64,000 nucleotides of DNA from Corynebacterium mendelii. Lineage in GTDB: Bacteria; Actinomycetota; Actinomycetes; Mycobacteriales; Mycobacteriaceae. Positions within the stretch are counted from its first letter, which is position 1. Every line of letters begins with the position of its first letter. The notes beneath the pieces were generated by a model. The model did no database searches and had not been told where the DNA came from. It worked only from the letters and a program-made list of their open reading frames with translations. Below, piece by piece: positions 39,142-49,329 of this stretch. Where the stretch lies: positions 5,446 to 69,445 of the forward strand of contig NZ_JAFLEQ010000016.1 in NCBI RefSeq assembly GCF_017307055.1. The letters are read 5' to 3'. The translations under genes were made by a program, and so were the position numbers.

Positions 39142-39888
39142 ATGAGAACACTGCTCGTCATCGGCATGGGGGCGGGAAGCCCGGGACACATCACCCAGGA
39201 TGCGGTGGCTGCACTCAAACAGGCTGATGCGGTGGTGGCCCTGGACAAAGGGGATGTCAAAGCCGATCTGCTGCGGCTGCGGGAGCAGATAGTGTCCACC
39301 CACGCCCCCGATGTGCCGCTGATTGCGGTGACCGATCCGCAGCGGGACCGCAATCCGGCCGACTACCGGAGCGAAGTTACACGCTGGCATGCCGCCCGTG
39401 CCCGGCTTCTTGCCGAGACAATTACCACCCACGTCCCCGATGGCGGGACCGCGGCGTTCCTGGTGTGGGGGGATCCGTCGCTGTACGACTCGACACTGCG
39501 GGTCATCGACCGGATGCGCAGAGACTGCGCACTTGAGTGTGAAGTGCAGGTGTTTCCCGGTATCACCGCCATCCAGGCGCTGACTGCGGCGCATGCGATC
39601 ACCATCAACCGGATCGGTGAACCGATCCTGGTCACCACCGCCCGCATGCTGCCCCGGACCCCCGAGCAGCTGCTCGGCAACTGTGTGGTCATGCTTGACG
39701 GGGCGGATGGCTGGAACAGTCTGAAAAACACCGGCACCGAGATTTTCTGGGGCGCCTACCTGGGAACGGACAAGCAGATCATCCGCCACGGCATGATTGA
39801 CGACATCGGCGACAGTTTGGCGCAGTTGAAAACCGATCTGCGACGCGAACACGGCTGGATCATGGACACCTATCTTTTGCGGCGCTGA
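39142..39888 (+). CDS. cobF: Precorrin-6A synthase (deacetylating), CobF-like
   Basis: The 248-residue protein is a tetrapyrrole methyltransferase: MRTLLVIGMGAGSPGHIT with the SAM-binding GxGxG motif, DAVVALDKGDVKADL, VWGDPSLYDSTLRVIDRM, and FPGITAIQALTAAHAI. These order and motif forms fit CobF, the enzyme of aerobic cobalamin synthesis that removes an acetyl group and methylates C1. No other cob genes lie here, so it is an orphan member. ATG 39142 follows ACAAGGAC. It is upstream of a small membrane-protein gene. The substrate assignment is by family. Confidence 0.85.
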   Translation: MRTLLVIGMGAGSPGHITQDAVAALKQADAVVALDKGDVKADLLRLREQIVSTHAPDVPLIAVTDPQRDRNPADYRSEVTRWHAARARLLAETITTHVPDGGTAAFLVWGDPSLYDSTLRVIDRMRRDCALECEVQVFPGITAIQALTAAHAITINRIGEPILVTTARMLPRTPEQLLGNCVVMLDGADGWNSLKNTGTEIFWGAYLGTDKQIIRHGMIDDIGDSLAQLKTDLRREHGWIMDTYLLRR

Positions 39889-39957
39889 GCCTTATTCTTC
39901 TTTTTCACAAAAACCACACAGCCGCCGACAGATCAGAAAAGAATCGAGACACCCACC

Positions 39958-40347
39958 GTGACCTACCATTCCCGTGCCCACCAGGGGCCGCACCGTATCG
40001 ACCGGTTTCCCGCCGTTGTGCTGTGGCTTTTGTTCGTGTTGTCCGCAGCCGGTGCCGTCTGGTTTTTCCGCCGCGCCGCAGTCCCCGACGCGCCCCGGGA
40101 AATCCTGGACGGGGCATGGGCACTGACGGTGTGTGCGGTGGTGGCGGGGTTTGCCGCGATTGGCTGCACGTTCATTGACGGCATGCGCCCACTGCTCAAC
40201 CTGGCCCCGGGGCTGACGTTGATTCTGGCCGGCCTGGTGGCATGGACGTTTACCCTGTGGGCTGTCGGCGCAGTGGTCTTGGGGGCGGTGTGGCTGGCGG
40301 CCTCCCTGGTAAGGGAAGGCGACACCCCCTACTATCTGCGGCACTGA
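39958..40347 (+). CDS. Small integral membrane protein, 129 aa
   Basis: GTG 39958 begins a protein with about four hydrophobic segments (VVLWLLFVLSAAGAVWFF, GAWALTVCAVVAGFAAIGC, LAPGLTLILAGLVAWTFTLW, and the adjoining AVGAVVLGAVWLAASL). The N-terminus is His/Arg-rich and the tail is EGDTPYYLRH. It lies 69 nt after cobF on the same strand and could be co-transcribed. I recall a similar gene next to folA in C. glutamicum. Function unknown. Confidence 0.7.
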   Translation: MTYHSRAHQGPHRIDRFPAVVLWLLFVLSAAGAVWFFRRAAVPDAPREILDGAWALTVCAVVAGFAAIGCTFIDGMRPLLNLAPGLTLILAGLVAWTFTLWAVGAVVLGAVWLAASLVREGDTPYYLRH

Positions 40348-40384
40348 CCCAGCGGCCCGGTGGGTTAAAAAACTCTGCCGCCGC

Positions 40385-40939
40385 CTAGTTTTCCGCCTTC
40401 CACCATTGGATGCGGAAGGTCAGGGGTGCTGCCGTATCGCCCACCAGCAGATGTCCTCTGCTGCTTTCGACCGGGTCGGTTTCCCGCACGAGTTCAAACC
40501 TGTCGTCGGGGATGACCGGGGCCATGACGGCGTTGTCCCCGAGCAGATTTTTGATGTCGGCGTCAATGACGGTGACCACCAGCAGACTGCAGTCATTGAT
40601 GGTGCTGTCATAGACTTTCCCGCCGCCCATGATCCAGGCCGGGGCCTCCGGCAGGGTGGTGGTGACCTCGGCGCCGTCCGACCAGGTCCCGGCAGGCCGG
40701 GTACTCAACACGATATTTCTGCGGCCCGGCAGGGGACGGAATTGTTCCGGCAGGGACTGCCAGGTGTGCCGGCCCATCACCACTGTGTCGCTGCCGGTGG
40801 TTTTTTTGAAATGGGCCAAATCCTCCGGCAGATACCAGGGCATGGTGTGCCCGTCGCCGATCACCCCGTCGGCTGATTGCGCCCAAATGGCGGCGTAGCC
40901 GTTGTTGTCCGGGACTATTTCACACATGGTCACATCCAC
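40385..40939 (-). CDS. folA: Dihydrofolate reductase
   Basis: The 184-residue protein has the DHFR signature: IWAQSADGVIGDGHTMPWYLPEDLAHFK, with the Asp-equivalent in the MPWYLPED segment, then VVMGRHTWQSLP and IMGGGKVYDSTI. It reduces dihydrofolate to tetrahydrofolate with NADPH. Two starts are possible: GTG 40939 and ATG 40927. It lies 120 nt downstream of thyA on the same strand, the classic pairing since ThyA produces dihydrofolate. No clear ribosome binding site was seen. Confidence 0.93.
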   Translation of the reverse strand: MDVTMCEIVPDNNGYAAIWAQSADGVIGDGHTMPWYLPEDLAHFKKTTGSDTVVMGRHTWQSLPEQFRPLPGRRNIVLSTRPAGTWSDGAEVTTTLPEAPAWIMGGGKVYDSTINDCSLLVVTVIDADIKNLLGDNAVMAPVIPDDRFELVRETDPVESSRGHLLVGDTAAPLTFRIQWWKAEN

Positions 40940-41060
40940 ATCATTGGTGCTGCCGCAGCAGGGAAGACTCCGGCAGCTTTGTGCGGGGCCTGCGCGGGCA
41001 AGGTTTTTTCGGTGCTGCCGGGTCTTGTGGTGGTGCCGTCCCGGCGAATGGGATACCCGC

Positions 41061-41876
41061 CTACACCGCCACCGGTGCTTTGATACCCGGATGCGGGTCG
41101 TAGCCGGTGATGGTGATGTCGGAGAAATCGTAGGAGAAAATGTCTGTGGCTTTGCGCAGCGTCAGCCGCGGGTAGGGACGCGGGGTGCGCGACAGCTGCA
41201 GGGCAACCTGCTCACGGTGGTTGTCGTAGATGTGGCAGTCCCCGCCGGTCCAGATGAATTCCCCCGGTTCCAGCCCGGTTTGCTGCGCCAGCATCAGCGT
41301 CAAAAGCGAGTAGGAGGCGATGTTGAAGGGCACGCCCAAAAACATGTCGCAGCTTCTCTGGTAGAGCTGCAGCGACAGCCGGCCGTCGGCGACATAGGTC
41401 TGGAACATCATGTGGCAGGGGGGAAGAGCCATATTGTCCAGTTCGGAGACATTCCACGCCGAGACAATCATCCGCCGGGAATCCGGGTTGGTGGTGATGG
41501 TGTCGACCAACTGCTGAATCTGGTCGATGTGACGGCCGTCGGGGGTGGGCCAGCTGCGCCACTGCGCCCCGTAGACCGGCCCCAAATCCCCGTTGTCGTC
41601 GGCCCACTCATCCCAGATCGTCACCCCGTGCTCATGCAGCCAGTTGATGTTCGAATCGCCGCGCAGGAACCACAAAAGCTCCCCGATGACTGATTTCATG
41701 TGGACTTTTTTCGTCGTGATCAGGGGGAAGGATTCGGTGAGACAAAAACGCATCTGGCGGCCGAACACACTGGTGGTTCCGGTGCCGGTACGATCCGATT
41801 TCTTTGTCCCGCAGGCCACGATATCGCGCAGCAAATCCTCGTACGGGGTGGGGATGGGGCTGGTGGACTGGCTCAT
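41061..41876 (-). CDS. thyA: Thymidylate synthase
   Basis: The 271-residue enzyme is complete: [17 protein letters not shown], the catalytic Cys in [13 protein letters not shown], the folate and dUMP region [20 protein letters not shown], and [12 protein letters not shown]. It methylates dUMP to dTMP and converts methylene-tetrahydrofolate to dihydrofolate. The start is fixed by TACAGT (reverse strand, 41889-41884) 7 nt before ATG 41876, a leaderless pattern. It is followed by folA. Confidence 0.96.
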   Translation of the reverse strand: MSQSTSPIPTPYEDLLRDIVACGTKKSDRTGTGTTSVFGRQMRFCLTESFPLITTKKVHMKSVIGELLWFLRGDSNINWLHEHGVTIWDEWADDNGDLGPVYGAQWRSWPTPDGRHIDQIQQLVDTITTNPDSRRMIVSAWNVSELDNMALPPCHMMFQTYVADGRLSLQLYQRSCDMFLGVPFNIASYSLLTLMLAQQTGLEPGEFIWTGGDCHIYDNHREQVALQLSRTPRPYPRLTLRKATDIFSYDFSDITITGYDPHPGIKAPVAV

Positions 41877-42092
41877 GGGCAACACTGTAGCCCACCGGGC
41901 ATCCCGGCGGTACAACCCCGGCGGGGATGCCGCGGTGCGGGCCGGGTGCGCCCCACGATGGTGGCACACAACACAAAACCCGCCTGCGGCACAGCGCTGA
42001 AAACACTGTGCACACGGCGGGTGGTGTCGTTGGGCGGGATGTGACTGTTCCACCGGGTACGGGAAGAGGTCCTGCAGCCCCGGGAAATAGAT

Positions 42093-42866
42093 CTAGTCCT
42101 CGACGGGGGTGTAGGAGCCGTGTTTGTCGTGGAAGTCGGCGATGTGGCCCAAAATATCGTCGGCCAGCTCCGGGCGGCAGACCAGAATATCGGGCAGGTA
42201 GGGATCCCGCTGGTTGTAGCGCAACGGTGAGCCGTCCAGGCGGGAGCAGTGCAAACCGGCGGCAGCCGCCACACCGACGGGGGCCGCTGAATCCCACTCG
42301 TACTGGCCGCCGGCGTGAATGTAGGCGTCGGCGTCACCGAGCAGCACATGCATGGCCTTTGCCCCGGCAGAACCCATTTTCTCCGGCTCAAAGCCCATCT
42401 GTTCACAGACGTAGCCGGCGACTTTCGGTGCCCGGTTGTGGCTCATGACGATTTTCTTCGCCAGCGGACCGGCGACGGCTTTGGCTTCCTCGGAGTGGAA
42501 CACCACACCCAGGTCGGGAAGACCGACCGCGGCGCATTTGGGAACCCCGTTTTCGACCAGGGCGATATGGACCGCCCAGTCCTGCCGGCCCGTGGCAAAT
42601 TCCCGGGTACCGTCCAGCGGGTCGATGATCCACACACGGGATTTGTCCAGCCGCTCCGGATTGTCGGCGGCTTCCTCGGAGAGCACCCCGTCATCGGGGC
42701 GGTGCTGCTCCAAAGCCCTGGCAAGCCAGGATTGGGCGAGTTCGTCACCGGCATCACCCAGAAAACGTCCGCGCAATACGCCGACGTCACGGACACCTTT
42801 GAGAATATCGCCGGTGCCCTGGGCAAGACGGGCGGTAAGGATGGCATCGTCAAGAATCCTTGTCAT
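42093..42866 (-). CDS. cysQ: 3'(2'),5'-bisphosphate nucleotidase, inositol monophosphatase family
   Basis: The 257-residue protein has the metal-dependent phosphatase motifs: SEEAADN (first metal Glu), WIIDPLDGTREF and WDSAAPVGVAAAAGL. This family includes CysQ, which dephosphorylates PAP or PAPS and controls sulphate assimilation. The start at 42866 is supported by TACAAT 8 nt upstream with no ribosome binding site. A far longer reverse open frame continues upstream through lhr in another sense and is not coding. The gene lies upstream of thyA and is transcribed the same way. Confidence 0.9.
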   Translation of the reverse strand: MTRILDDAILTARLAQGTGDILKGVRDVGVLRGRFLGDAGDELAQSWLARALEQHRPDDGVLSEEAADNPERLDKSRVWIIDPLDGTREFATGRQDWAVHIALVENGVPKCAAVGLPDLGVVFHSEEAKAVAGPLAKKIVMSHNRAPKVAGYVCEQMGFEPEKMGSAGAKAMHVLLGDADAYIHAGGQYEWDSAAPVGVAAAAGLHCSRLDGSPLRYNQRDPYLPDILVCRPELADDILGHIADFHDKHGSYTPVED

Positions 42867-43049
42867 GGGTTTCAATTGTAGGCGGTAGCACACTGACTTA
42901 GCCACACAGCTCTTCCTCCGCCGGTCGGCGGCGGGGACAGGGCAATGAAGCTGACAGCCGTCCACCCGGTGGCTGGGGTCGGGTGCGGTGACCGGCCGGT
43001 CGATTGCGTGCCGCCGGTGGTGGGCGCCATCTGGCCGCGGGATGGTTTC

Positions 43050-46000
43050 ATGGTGGGTATGGATAGCAGCGAAACGGTGCTGGCACGGTTCAGCCCCCCG
43101 GTGGCCGGCTGGTTCACCGATGTCTTTGCTGCCCCCACCGGTGTGCAGGCGGCCGCCTGGGAGGCGATTTCCTCCGGCGATCATGCGCTGATTGTGGCAC
43201 CGACCGGTTCGGGTAAAACACTGGCCGCTTTTTTGTGGGCGCTGGACCGGTTGACCGGGCGAGCGGGACAAACTGCGCTCGATACCGGTGACGGCCCCCC
43301 GCCTGCGGGAAGAGCGGGCGGCGGGAAAGTCAGTGTGCTCTACATCTCCCCGCTGAAAGCACTCGGGGTGGATGTCGACAACAACCTGCGGGCGCCACTG
43401 ACCGGGATCGCCCGCACCGCGGCCCGCCTGGGCGCGGATATCCCGCCGATAACCACCGCGGTCCGAAGCGGCGACACCCCACCGAATGAGCGCAGAAAAC
43501 AGCAGGCCAATCCGCCGGATATCCTCATCACCACCCCGGAGTCGCTGTATCTGCTGCTGACCAGCAAAGCCGCGGCCATGCTCACCGACGTCGAGTACGT
43601 CATCGTCGATGAAATCCATGCCGTGGCGGGCACCAAACGCGGGGTGCACCTGGCACTGTCGCTGGAACGGCTGGAACGACTGTGCGGGCAACCCTTCCAA
43701 CGCATCGGGCTGTCAGCAACCGTGCGCCCCGTGGAACAGGTGGCGGGATTTCTCGGCGGCGACCGGCCGGTGACCATCATCAATCCGCCGGCCGACAAAC
43801 AGTGGCAGTTGGATATCCATGTGCCGGTCGACGACATGGCCGATATTCCCTCCCCGGAACCCGGATCCACCATCGGTGACGCCGTCATCGACGACACCAC
43901 CGGATTGACCATGCCACCTGACGGCGACAACGGTGCGGCACCGTGGGACAGCGGGCACCCGGAACACATACCCCGCCCAGGTGACGGCGGGCAGGCATCG
44001 GCCGGTGGGACCAACCTGGACATTGATTTTTTCACCGGACCCCCGGCTAGGTGGTCAGGGGCGGATCCTGCCGCCGGTGACCCCGGCGAAGCTGATACAG
44101 GTGAGCCGGAAAAACAGGACACTCCCGGCGGCCCCCGACACTCTGTCGCCGCCGGGGCAGAAGACACCCCGGCCGGCAGGCTGCTGTCGGAAGATACCGC
44201 CACCAGCCCCGACGGATCGATCTGGCCGTTTGTCGAACAAGACATTTACGCCGAGATCATGGCGGCCCGGTCGGTGCTGCTGTTTGTCAACTCGCGCCGC
44301 ACGGCGGAAAAACTGACCAGCAGACTCAATGAACTGTGGGCGAGCGAGCACGACCCGTCGGCCCTCAACCCGGCGGGGATGAGACTTCCCGCGCAACTGG
44401 GCACCTACAGCGATACCGCAGGCCACGCCCGGGCGGTGATTGCCCGCGCCCACCACGGGTCGGTGAGCAAAACCGAACGCTCCCACATCGAGGCGCAGCT
44501 GAAATCCGGTGAGCTGCGCTGTGTGGTGGCGACCTCCTCGCTGGAGCTGGGTATCGACATGGGGATGGTCGACAAAGTCATCCAGGTGCAGGCCCCGCCA
44601 TCGGTGGCCAGCGGCCTGCAGCGGGTCGGCCGCGCCGGCCACACCGTGGGGGCTGTCTCCCACGGGTCGTTTTATCCGCTGCACCGCAGTGACCTGGTGG
44701 CCACGGCCGTGACCGTCGAGCGGATGCGGGAAGGCGCAATAGAAGCCCTCACCGTCCCGGAGAACCCGCTGGATGTGCTGGTGCAGCAGACCATAGCCAC
44801 CACGGTGACAGCCCCCATCTCAACCGACCAGTGGTATGCGGCGGTCCGCCGCAGCTGGCCCTACCGCAACCTGCCCCGGGATATTTTTGACGCGGTCATC
44901 GATTTGGCGGCGGGTGTCTACCCGTCGACGGATTTCAGTGAACTGAAGCCACGCATCATCCACGACCCGGTCACCGGTGAACTGTCGGCCCGCCCCGGGA
45001 CCCTGCGGGTGGCTGTCACCAACGGCGGCACCATTCCCGACCGCGGCATGTTCGGGGTGTTTCTGGCCGGCGGCGCAACGACAGGTCAACGATCCCCGCA
45101 GCCGCCCAGAAGAGTCGGTGAACTTGATGAAGAGATGGTCTACGAATCCCGGGTGGGCGACGTCTTCACCCTGGGGGCGTCCAGCTGGCGGATCGAAGAG
45201 ATCACCAAAGACCAGGTTCTGGTCACCCCGGCCCCGGGGCATACCGGACGGTTGCCGTTTTGGAACGGCGACAGTGCCGGGCGCCCGTGTGAACTGGGCA
45301 CGGCACTGGGGGCCTACCGGCGGGAAGTGGCTGCCGACCCGGCCCGGGCGGATACCGGTGTGCTGGATGAGCGGGCCAGAAACAATCTTTTGACTTATCT
45401 GGGCGACCAGAAAGACGCCACCGGAATCGTTCCCGACGACACCACCCTGCTGCTGGAGAGATTCACCGATGAACTCGGCGACTGGCGGATTGTGCTGCAC
45501 AGCCCCTTCGGCCGTCCGGTCAACGCTGCCTGGGCTTTGGCCGTCAATGCGTTGATCGGGGAGAAAACAGGCATGGACGCCCAGGCGGTGGCCGGCGACG
45601 ACGGGATTGTTTTGCGGCTTCCCGACCAGGCCACCGAACCGGGCCAGGACCTGTTTGTCATCGACCCGGACCAGATCAGCGATATTGTGGCCGGTGCTGT
45701 GGGTGATTCCGCTCTTTTCGCCTCCCGGTTCCGGGAATGCGCGGCCCGGGCGCTTCTTCTTCCGCGCAAAAAACCCGGCACCCGGGCACCGCTGTGGCAG
45801 CAGCGGCAGCGGGCCGCACAGCTTCTTGATGTGGCGCGCAAATACCCGAAATTCCCGATCATTTTGGAAACGGTGCGCGAATGTCTCAAAGACGTCTACG
45901 ACATTCCGGCGCTGGAAGGCATCCTCGGCGGTATCGCCAGGCGCCAGATCCGCATAGCGGAGGTCACTGTCGACACCCCCAGCCCGTTCGCCAGCTCCCT

Positions 46001-48365
46001 GCTGTTCAACTACACCGGGGCGTTCATGTACGAAGGCGACAGCCCGCTGGCGGAAAAACGGGCCGCCGCCCTGGCTTTGGACCCGGTGCTGCTGGCCAAA
46101 CTGCTGGGTACGCGGGAGCTGGCCGAACTGCTCGACGGCGACATCATCGACGAGGTTCACCGGCAGCTGCGCCGGACCGCCCCCGACAGGCGGGCAACAA
46201 CCTGCGAACAGCTCGCCGATACCCTGCGCATCGTCGGGCCGGTGCCGGTGGAGGAGTTGGGCCGCTGGACCAGTTTCGCTGCCACCGGCAGCCTTCCCGC
46301 CGACACCCCGGCAGACAGCGGCACCGCTCCAGATTCGCAGACAGATCAACCGGTACACCATCCCACCGACGGTGAACACATAGCCGATATCGCCTGCCGG
46401 GAACTCGGAAACCGGGTGATGCGGGTGCGGATCGCGGGAAAGGAGCACCTGGCGCAAAGCCTCGACGCCCCGTTGCTGCGCGATGGTCTGGGCATCCCGG
46501 TGCCGCCGGGAGTTGTTGCCCGGCAGCAGACCATCACCGATGCCCTTGATCAACTGGTGGGCCGGTACGCCAAAACTTCCGGGCCGTTTACCGTCACCGA
46601 TGTGGCGGATCATTTCGGTATTGCCCCCGGTGCCGCCTTTACCGCCATCAGCCGGCAGATTGCCCTGGGGGCTGTCACCCAGGGCAGGTTCCGCAGCGAG
46701 GTGACAGCGGACCAGTACTGTGCCGGGACAGTGCTGTCGATTATCCGGTCACGCTGTCTGGCCCGGGCCAGGGCACAGGCTGAACCGGTCAGCCAGTCAA
46801 CATTCGCCCGTTTTCTTCCCGACTGGCACCGGGTGGCCCCGGCCGGTGACACACCGCGCCTGCGCGGCACCGACGGGGTGTTTGCCGTCATCGAGCAACT
46901 CGCCGGTGTCCGTCTTCCGGCCTCCGCCTGGGAATCGCTGGTTCTGCCCGCACGCGTCGGTGACTACCAGCCGTCCATGCTCGATGAGCTGACCAACTCC
47001 GGTGAGGTGTTTGTCGTCGGCTGCGGGAAAGCCGGGGCAAAAGACCCGTGGATCATGTTGCTGCCGGCCGATTATGCGGCACAACTGGCACCCCCGGTGG
47101 ACCGTGGGGGACTGACCGACAGCCAGGAGGATGTTCTGGAATTACTCGACCGCGGCGGCGGATTCTATTTCCCGCAGCTGCTCAGTGACCTGGACAAAGG
47201 ACAGTTCCGGCAACAGGATCCGTCCGCCACAGACAGCGGCCCCGGTGGCCGTCAGCCGGATAACGGCGGGGATCGTGACCCGGCTACAGCGGTGCCGGAG
47301 AAAATCGATCCGCACCAGCTGCAGCAAGACCTGTGGACCCTGGTCGAACGCGGACTTGTCACCCCGGACGGTTTCGGGCCGATCAGGGCCAGACTTGCCG
47401 GGGCCACCGGTGGGAAAGCCGCCCACCGGGCGACACGGCGCCCGGCCCGGGGTCGGCTGCGCATGGGCCGAACCTCCTTCGCCCACAGTCAGCAGGCCTC
47501 ACCGGCGGTCTCGACACCGGTGGACATGACCGGCCGGTGGGCGCGTGCCGTTATCCCCGCCACCGATGCCACGACCAGATCCATCGCCCACGGGGAAGCC
47601 TGGCTTGACCGCTACGGGGTCGTGACCCGGGGCAGTGTGAAAGCCGAAGACGTCACCGGGGGATTTGCTCTGGCCTACAAGGTGCTCACCGGCTTTGAAC
47701 AGGCCGGCAAAGCCATGCGCGGCTATCTTGTCGATGGGCTGGGTGCAGCCCAGTTTTCCACCCCGGCACTGATTGATCGGCTGCGCGGATTCACCGACAG
47801 CCCCGATGTGGTCGGCTGGCCGTCGGGGGCAGAGAACCCGCAGGTCCACGTGCTGGCCGCCACTGATCCGGCCAACCCTTTCGGGGCGGCACTTCCCTGG
47901 CCTGACACTAGCGCCCGACCCACCCGCGCCCCGGGTGCTGTGGTCGTTATCGCCGATGGTCTTTTGGTGGCGTATCTGACCCGGGGCGGAAAAAACCTGA
48001 CACTGTTTGACCAGCACACCCCACTGGATGACAGCGGCACAGCAGCTGTTGTCGTCACAGCACTGACCGACATGGTTGCGGCGGGCCGCATGTCGAAGGT
48101 GACGGTGGAAAAAATAGACGGCCAGGCTGCCCTGCAGGCACCGGTTGCCGCAGCCATGAAACAAGCCGGGGCCTCCTTCACCCCGCGGGGCATAGTGATC
48201 GGAGGGCCATCGAGAACCACCCCGCTGAATCGACCGCGACTGAAAGCCACAACCGTGATGGACAATGATCCCGCCGGGGACCACGGTGACGGTATAACCG
48301 ACCCGGGAATCGTCTACCGGCCGCCAAAGGGAACCGGTTTCCGCCGTCCGGGCCGCAGACGCTAA
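43050..48365 (+). CDS. lhr: Large ATP-dependent DNA helicase Lhr
   Basis: At about 1770 residues this is one of the large Lhr helicases. Superfamily-2 motifs are in order: VAPTGSGKTLAAFL (Walker A), VDEIHAVAGTKRG (motif II, DEIH), GLSATVRP (motif III), TSSLELGIDMG, and GLQRVGRAGH (motif VI). Lhr core and long C-terminal domains follow. An unusual low-complexity, acidic, Pro/Gly/Asp-rich insertion of about 120 residues lies between the two RecA domains (bases ~43850-44215). Mycobacterial Lhr is a 3'-5' helicase induced by DNA damage. Start ATG 43050 or 43059 is uncertain. Confidence 0.93.
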   Translation: MVGMDSSETVLARFSPPVAGWFTDVFAAPTGVQAAAWEAISSGDHALIVAPTGSGKTLAAFLWALDRLTGRAGQTALDTGDGPPPAGRAGGGKVSVLYISPLKALGVDVDNNLRAPLTGIARTAARLGADIPPITTAVRSGDTPPNERRKQQANPPDILITTPESLYLLLTSKAAAMLTDVEYVIVDEIHAVAGTKRGVHLALSLERLERLCGQPFQRIGLSATVRPVEQVAGFLGGDRPVTIINPPADKQWQLDIHVPVDDMADIPSPEPGSTIGDAVIDDTTGLTMPPDGDNGAAPWDSGHPEHIPRPGDGGQASAGGTNLDIDFFTGPPARWSGADPAAGDPGEADTGEPEKQDTPGGPRHSVAAGAEDTPAGRLLSEDTATSPDGSIWPFVEQDIYAEIMAARSVLLFVNSRRTAEKLTSRLNELWASEHDPSALNPAGMRLPAQLGTYSDTAGHARAVIARAHHGSVSKTERSHIEAQLKSGELRCVVATSSLELGIDMGMVDKVIQVQAPPSVASGLQRVGRAGHTVGAVSHGSFYPLHRSDLVATAVTVERMREGAIEALTVPENPLDVLVQQTIATTVTAPISTDQWYAAVRRSWPYRNLPRDIFDAVIDLAAGVYPSTDFSELKPRIIHDPVTGELSARPGTLRVAVTNGGTIPDRGMFGVFLAGGATTGQRSPQPPRRVGELDEEMVYESRVGDVFTLGASSWRIEEITKDQVLVTPAPGHTGRLPFWNGDSAGRPCELGTALGAYRREVAADPARADTGVLDERARNNLLTYLGDQKDATGIVPDDTTLLLERFTDELGDWRIVLHSPFGRPVNAAWALAVNALIGEKTGMDAQAVAGDDGIVLRLPDQATEPGQDLFVIDPDQISDIVAGAVGDSALFASRFRECAARALLLPRKKPGTRAPLWQQRQRAAQLLDVARKYPKFPIILETVRECLKDVYDIPALEGILGGIARRQIRIAEVTVDTPSPFASSLLFNYTGAFMYEGDSPLAEKRAAALALDPVLLAKLLGTRELAELLDGDIIDEVHRQLRRTAPDRRATTCEQLADTLRIVGPVPVEELGRWTSFAATGSLPADTPADSGTAPDSQTDQPVHHPTDGEHIADIACRELGNRVMRVRIAGKEHLAQSLDAPLLRDGLGIPVPPGVVARQQTITDALDQLVGRYAKTSGPFTVTDVADHFGIAPGAAFTAISRQIALGAVTQGRFRSEVTADQYCAGTVLSIIRSRCLARARAQAEPVSQSTFARFLPDWHRVAPAGDTPRLRGTDGVFAVIEQLAGVRLPASAWESLVLPARVGDYQPSMLDELTNSGEVFVVGCGKAGAKDPWIMLLPADYAAQLAPPVDRGGLTDSQEDVLELLDRGGGFYFPQLLSDLDKGQFRQQDPSATDSGPGGRQPDNGGDRDPATAVPEKIDPHQLQQDLWTLVERGLVTPDGFGPIRARLAGATGGKAAHRATRRPARGRLRMGRTSFAHSQQASPAVSTPVDMTGRWARAVIPATDATTRSIAHGEAWLDRYGVVTRGSVKAEDVTGGFALAYKVLTGFEQAGKAMRGYLVDGLGAAQFSTPALIDRLRGFTDSPDVVGWPSGAENPQVHVLAATDPANPFGAALPWPDTSARPTRAPGAVVVIADGLLVAYLTRGGKNLTLFDQHTPLDDSGTAAVVVTALTDMVAAGRMSKVTVEKIDGQAALQAPVAAAMKQAGASFTPRGIVIGGPSRTTPLNRPRLKATTVMDNDPAGDHGDGITDPGIVYRPPKGTGFRRPGRRR

Positions 48366-48486
48366 CCGGCCCCATCTGTTTTTCCACCGTCACCCCAACC
48401 AGTTGCCCGTCTTTTCTTCCCGCACCTTTGCGGTAGCGGGGGAGAGACCGGGCACACCATCGGCCCACCACCCCAAGGAGCACACC

Positions 48487-49329
48487 ATGCCGGAAGGTGA
48501 TTCCGTCTACCAGCTGGCCCGTCGTCTGCAGTTCATGGCCGGACGGCGGGTGGTGTCATCGTCACTGCGGGTTCCGCGCTATGCGACAGTCGATTTCACC
48601 GGATCGGTGTGCCGTCAGGTGTGGCCCTACGGCAAACACCTGTTCATGGCTTTCGGGGAGCAGATCATGCACACCCACCTGAAAATGGAGGGCACCTGGT
48701 CGGTTAACCACCACGGGGAAAAATGGAGAAAACCCGGTTTCACCGCCCGGGTGGTGCTGGTGGTCGACGGTGGACAGGGCAGCGGCACCGACATTGAAAT
48801 CGTCGGCCACAACCTGGGGCTGGTGGAAGTGTTCCCCGTCGCCGACTACCGGCAGCGCATGGGGTATCTGGGTCCTGATGTACTGAAACAGCACTGGCTG
48901 ACCGGTGGATGTGAACAAGCCAAACAGCGGATTCTGGCTCGCCCGGACAGAGCTGTTGGCGCCGCGCTGCTGGACCAGAGAAATCTGGCCGGTGTCGGCA
49001 ACGAATACCGGGCCGAAATCTGTTTTCTGGCCGGTGTTCACCCGGCCACCGCAGTCAAAGACACCGACATCGACACAATACTGGCGCTCACCCGAAAACT
49101 GATGTGGGACAACCGCAATTCCGATCTGCGGGTGACCACCGGGGTGCGGCGCGCCGGGGAATCAACCTATGTGTTCGGCCGGTACATGAAACCGTGCAGG
49201 CGCTGCGGCACCCCGGTCGGCAAAGGATTTCTGGGCGGGGCGGATCGTGGCGGCGACGACGGGGAACTGGAGCGGGTGATCTGGTTTTGCCCGGTCTGTC
49301 AGCCGGTACCGGACAATCCGGCCGGATAG
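48487..49329 (+). CDS. nei: Endonuclease VIII-like DNA glycosylase/AP lyase
   Basis: ATG 48487 has a perfect AAGGAG 6-7 nt upstream and gives 280 residues. The N-terminus MPEGDSVYQLARRL holds the catalytic Pro2 and Glu3. The H2TH region (DQRNLAGVGNEYRAEICFLA) and a C-terminal zinc finger (PCRRCGTPVG ... WFCPVCQPV) are present. It removes oxidised pyrimidines from DNA. It follows lhr on the same strand after 121 bases, so two repair genes are grouped here. Confidence 0.93.
   Translation: MPEGDSVYQLARRLQFMAGRRVVSSSLRVPRYATVDFTGSVCRQVWPYGKHLFMAFGEQIMHTHLKMEGTWSVNHHGEKWRKPGFTARVVLVVDGGQGSGTDIEIVGHNLGLVEVFPVADYRQRMGYLGPDVLKQHWLTGGCEQAKQRILARPDRAVGAALLDQRNLAGVGNEYRAEICFLAGVHPATAVKDTDIDTILALTRKLMWDNRNSDLRVTTGVRRAGESTYVFGRYMKPCRRCGTPVGKGFLGGADRGGDDGELERVIWFCPVCQPVPDNPAG

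Noticed and set aside
42867..43700. Upstream extension of the cysQ open frame to 535 codons
   Set aside because: It reads antisense through the lhr start, lacks protein character, and the leaderless -10 box fixes the start at 42866.
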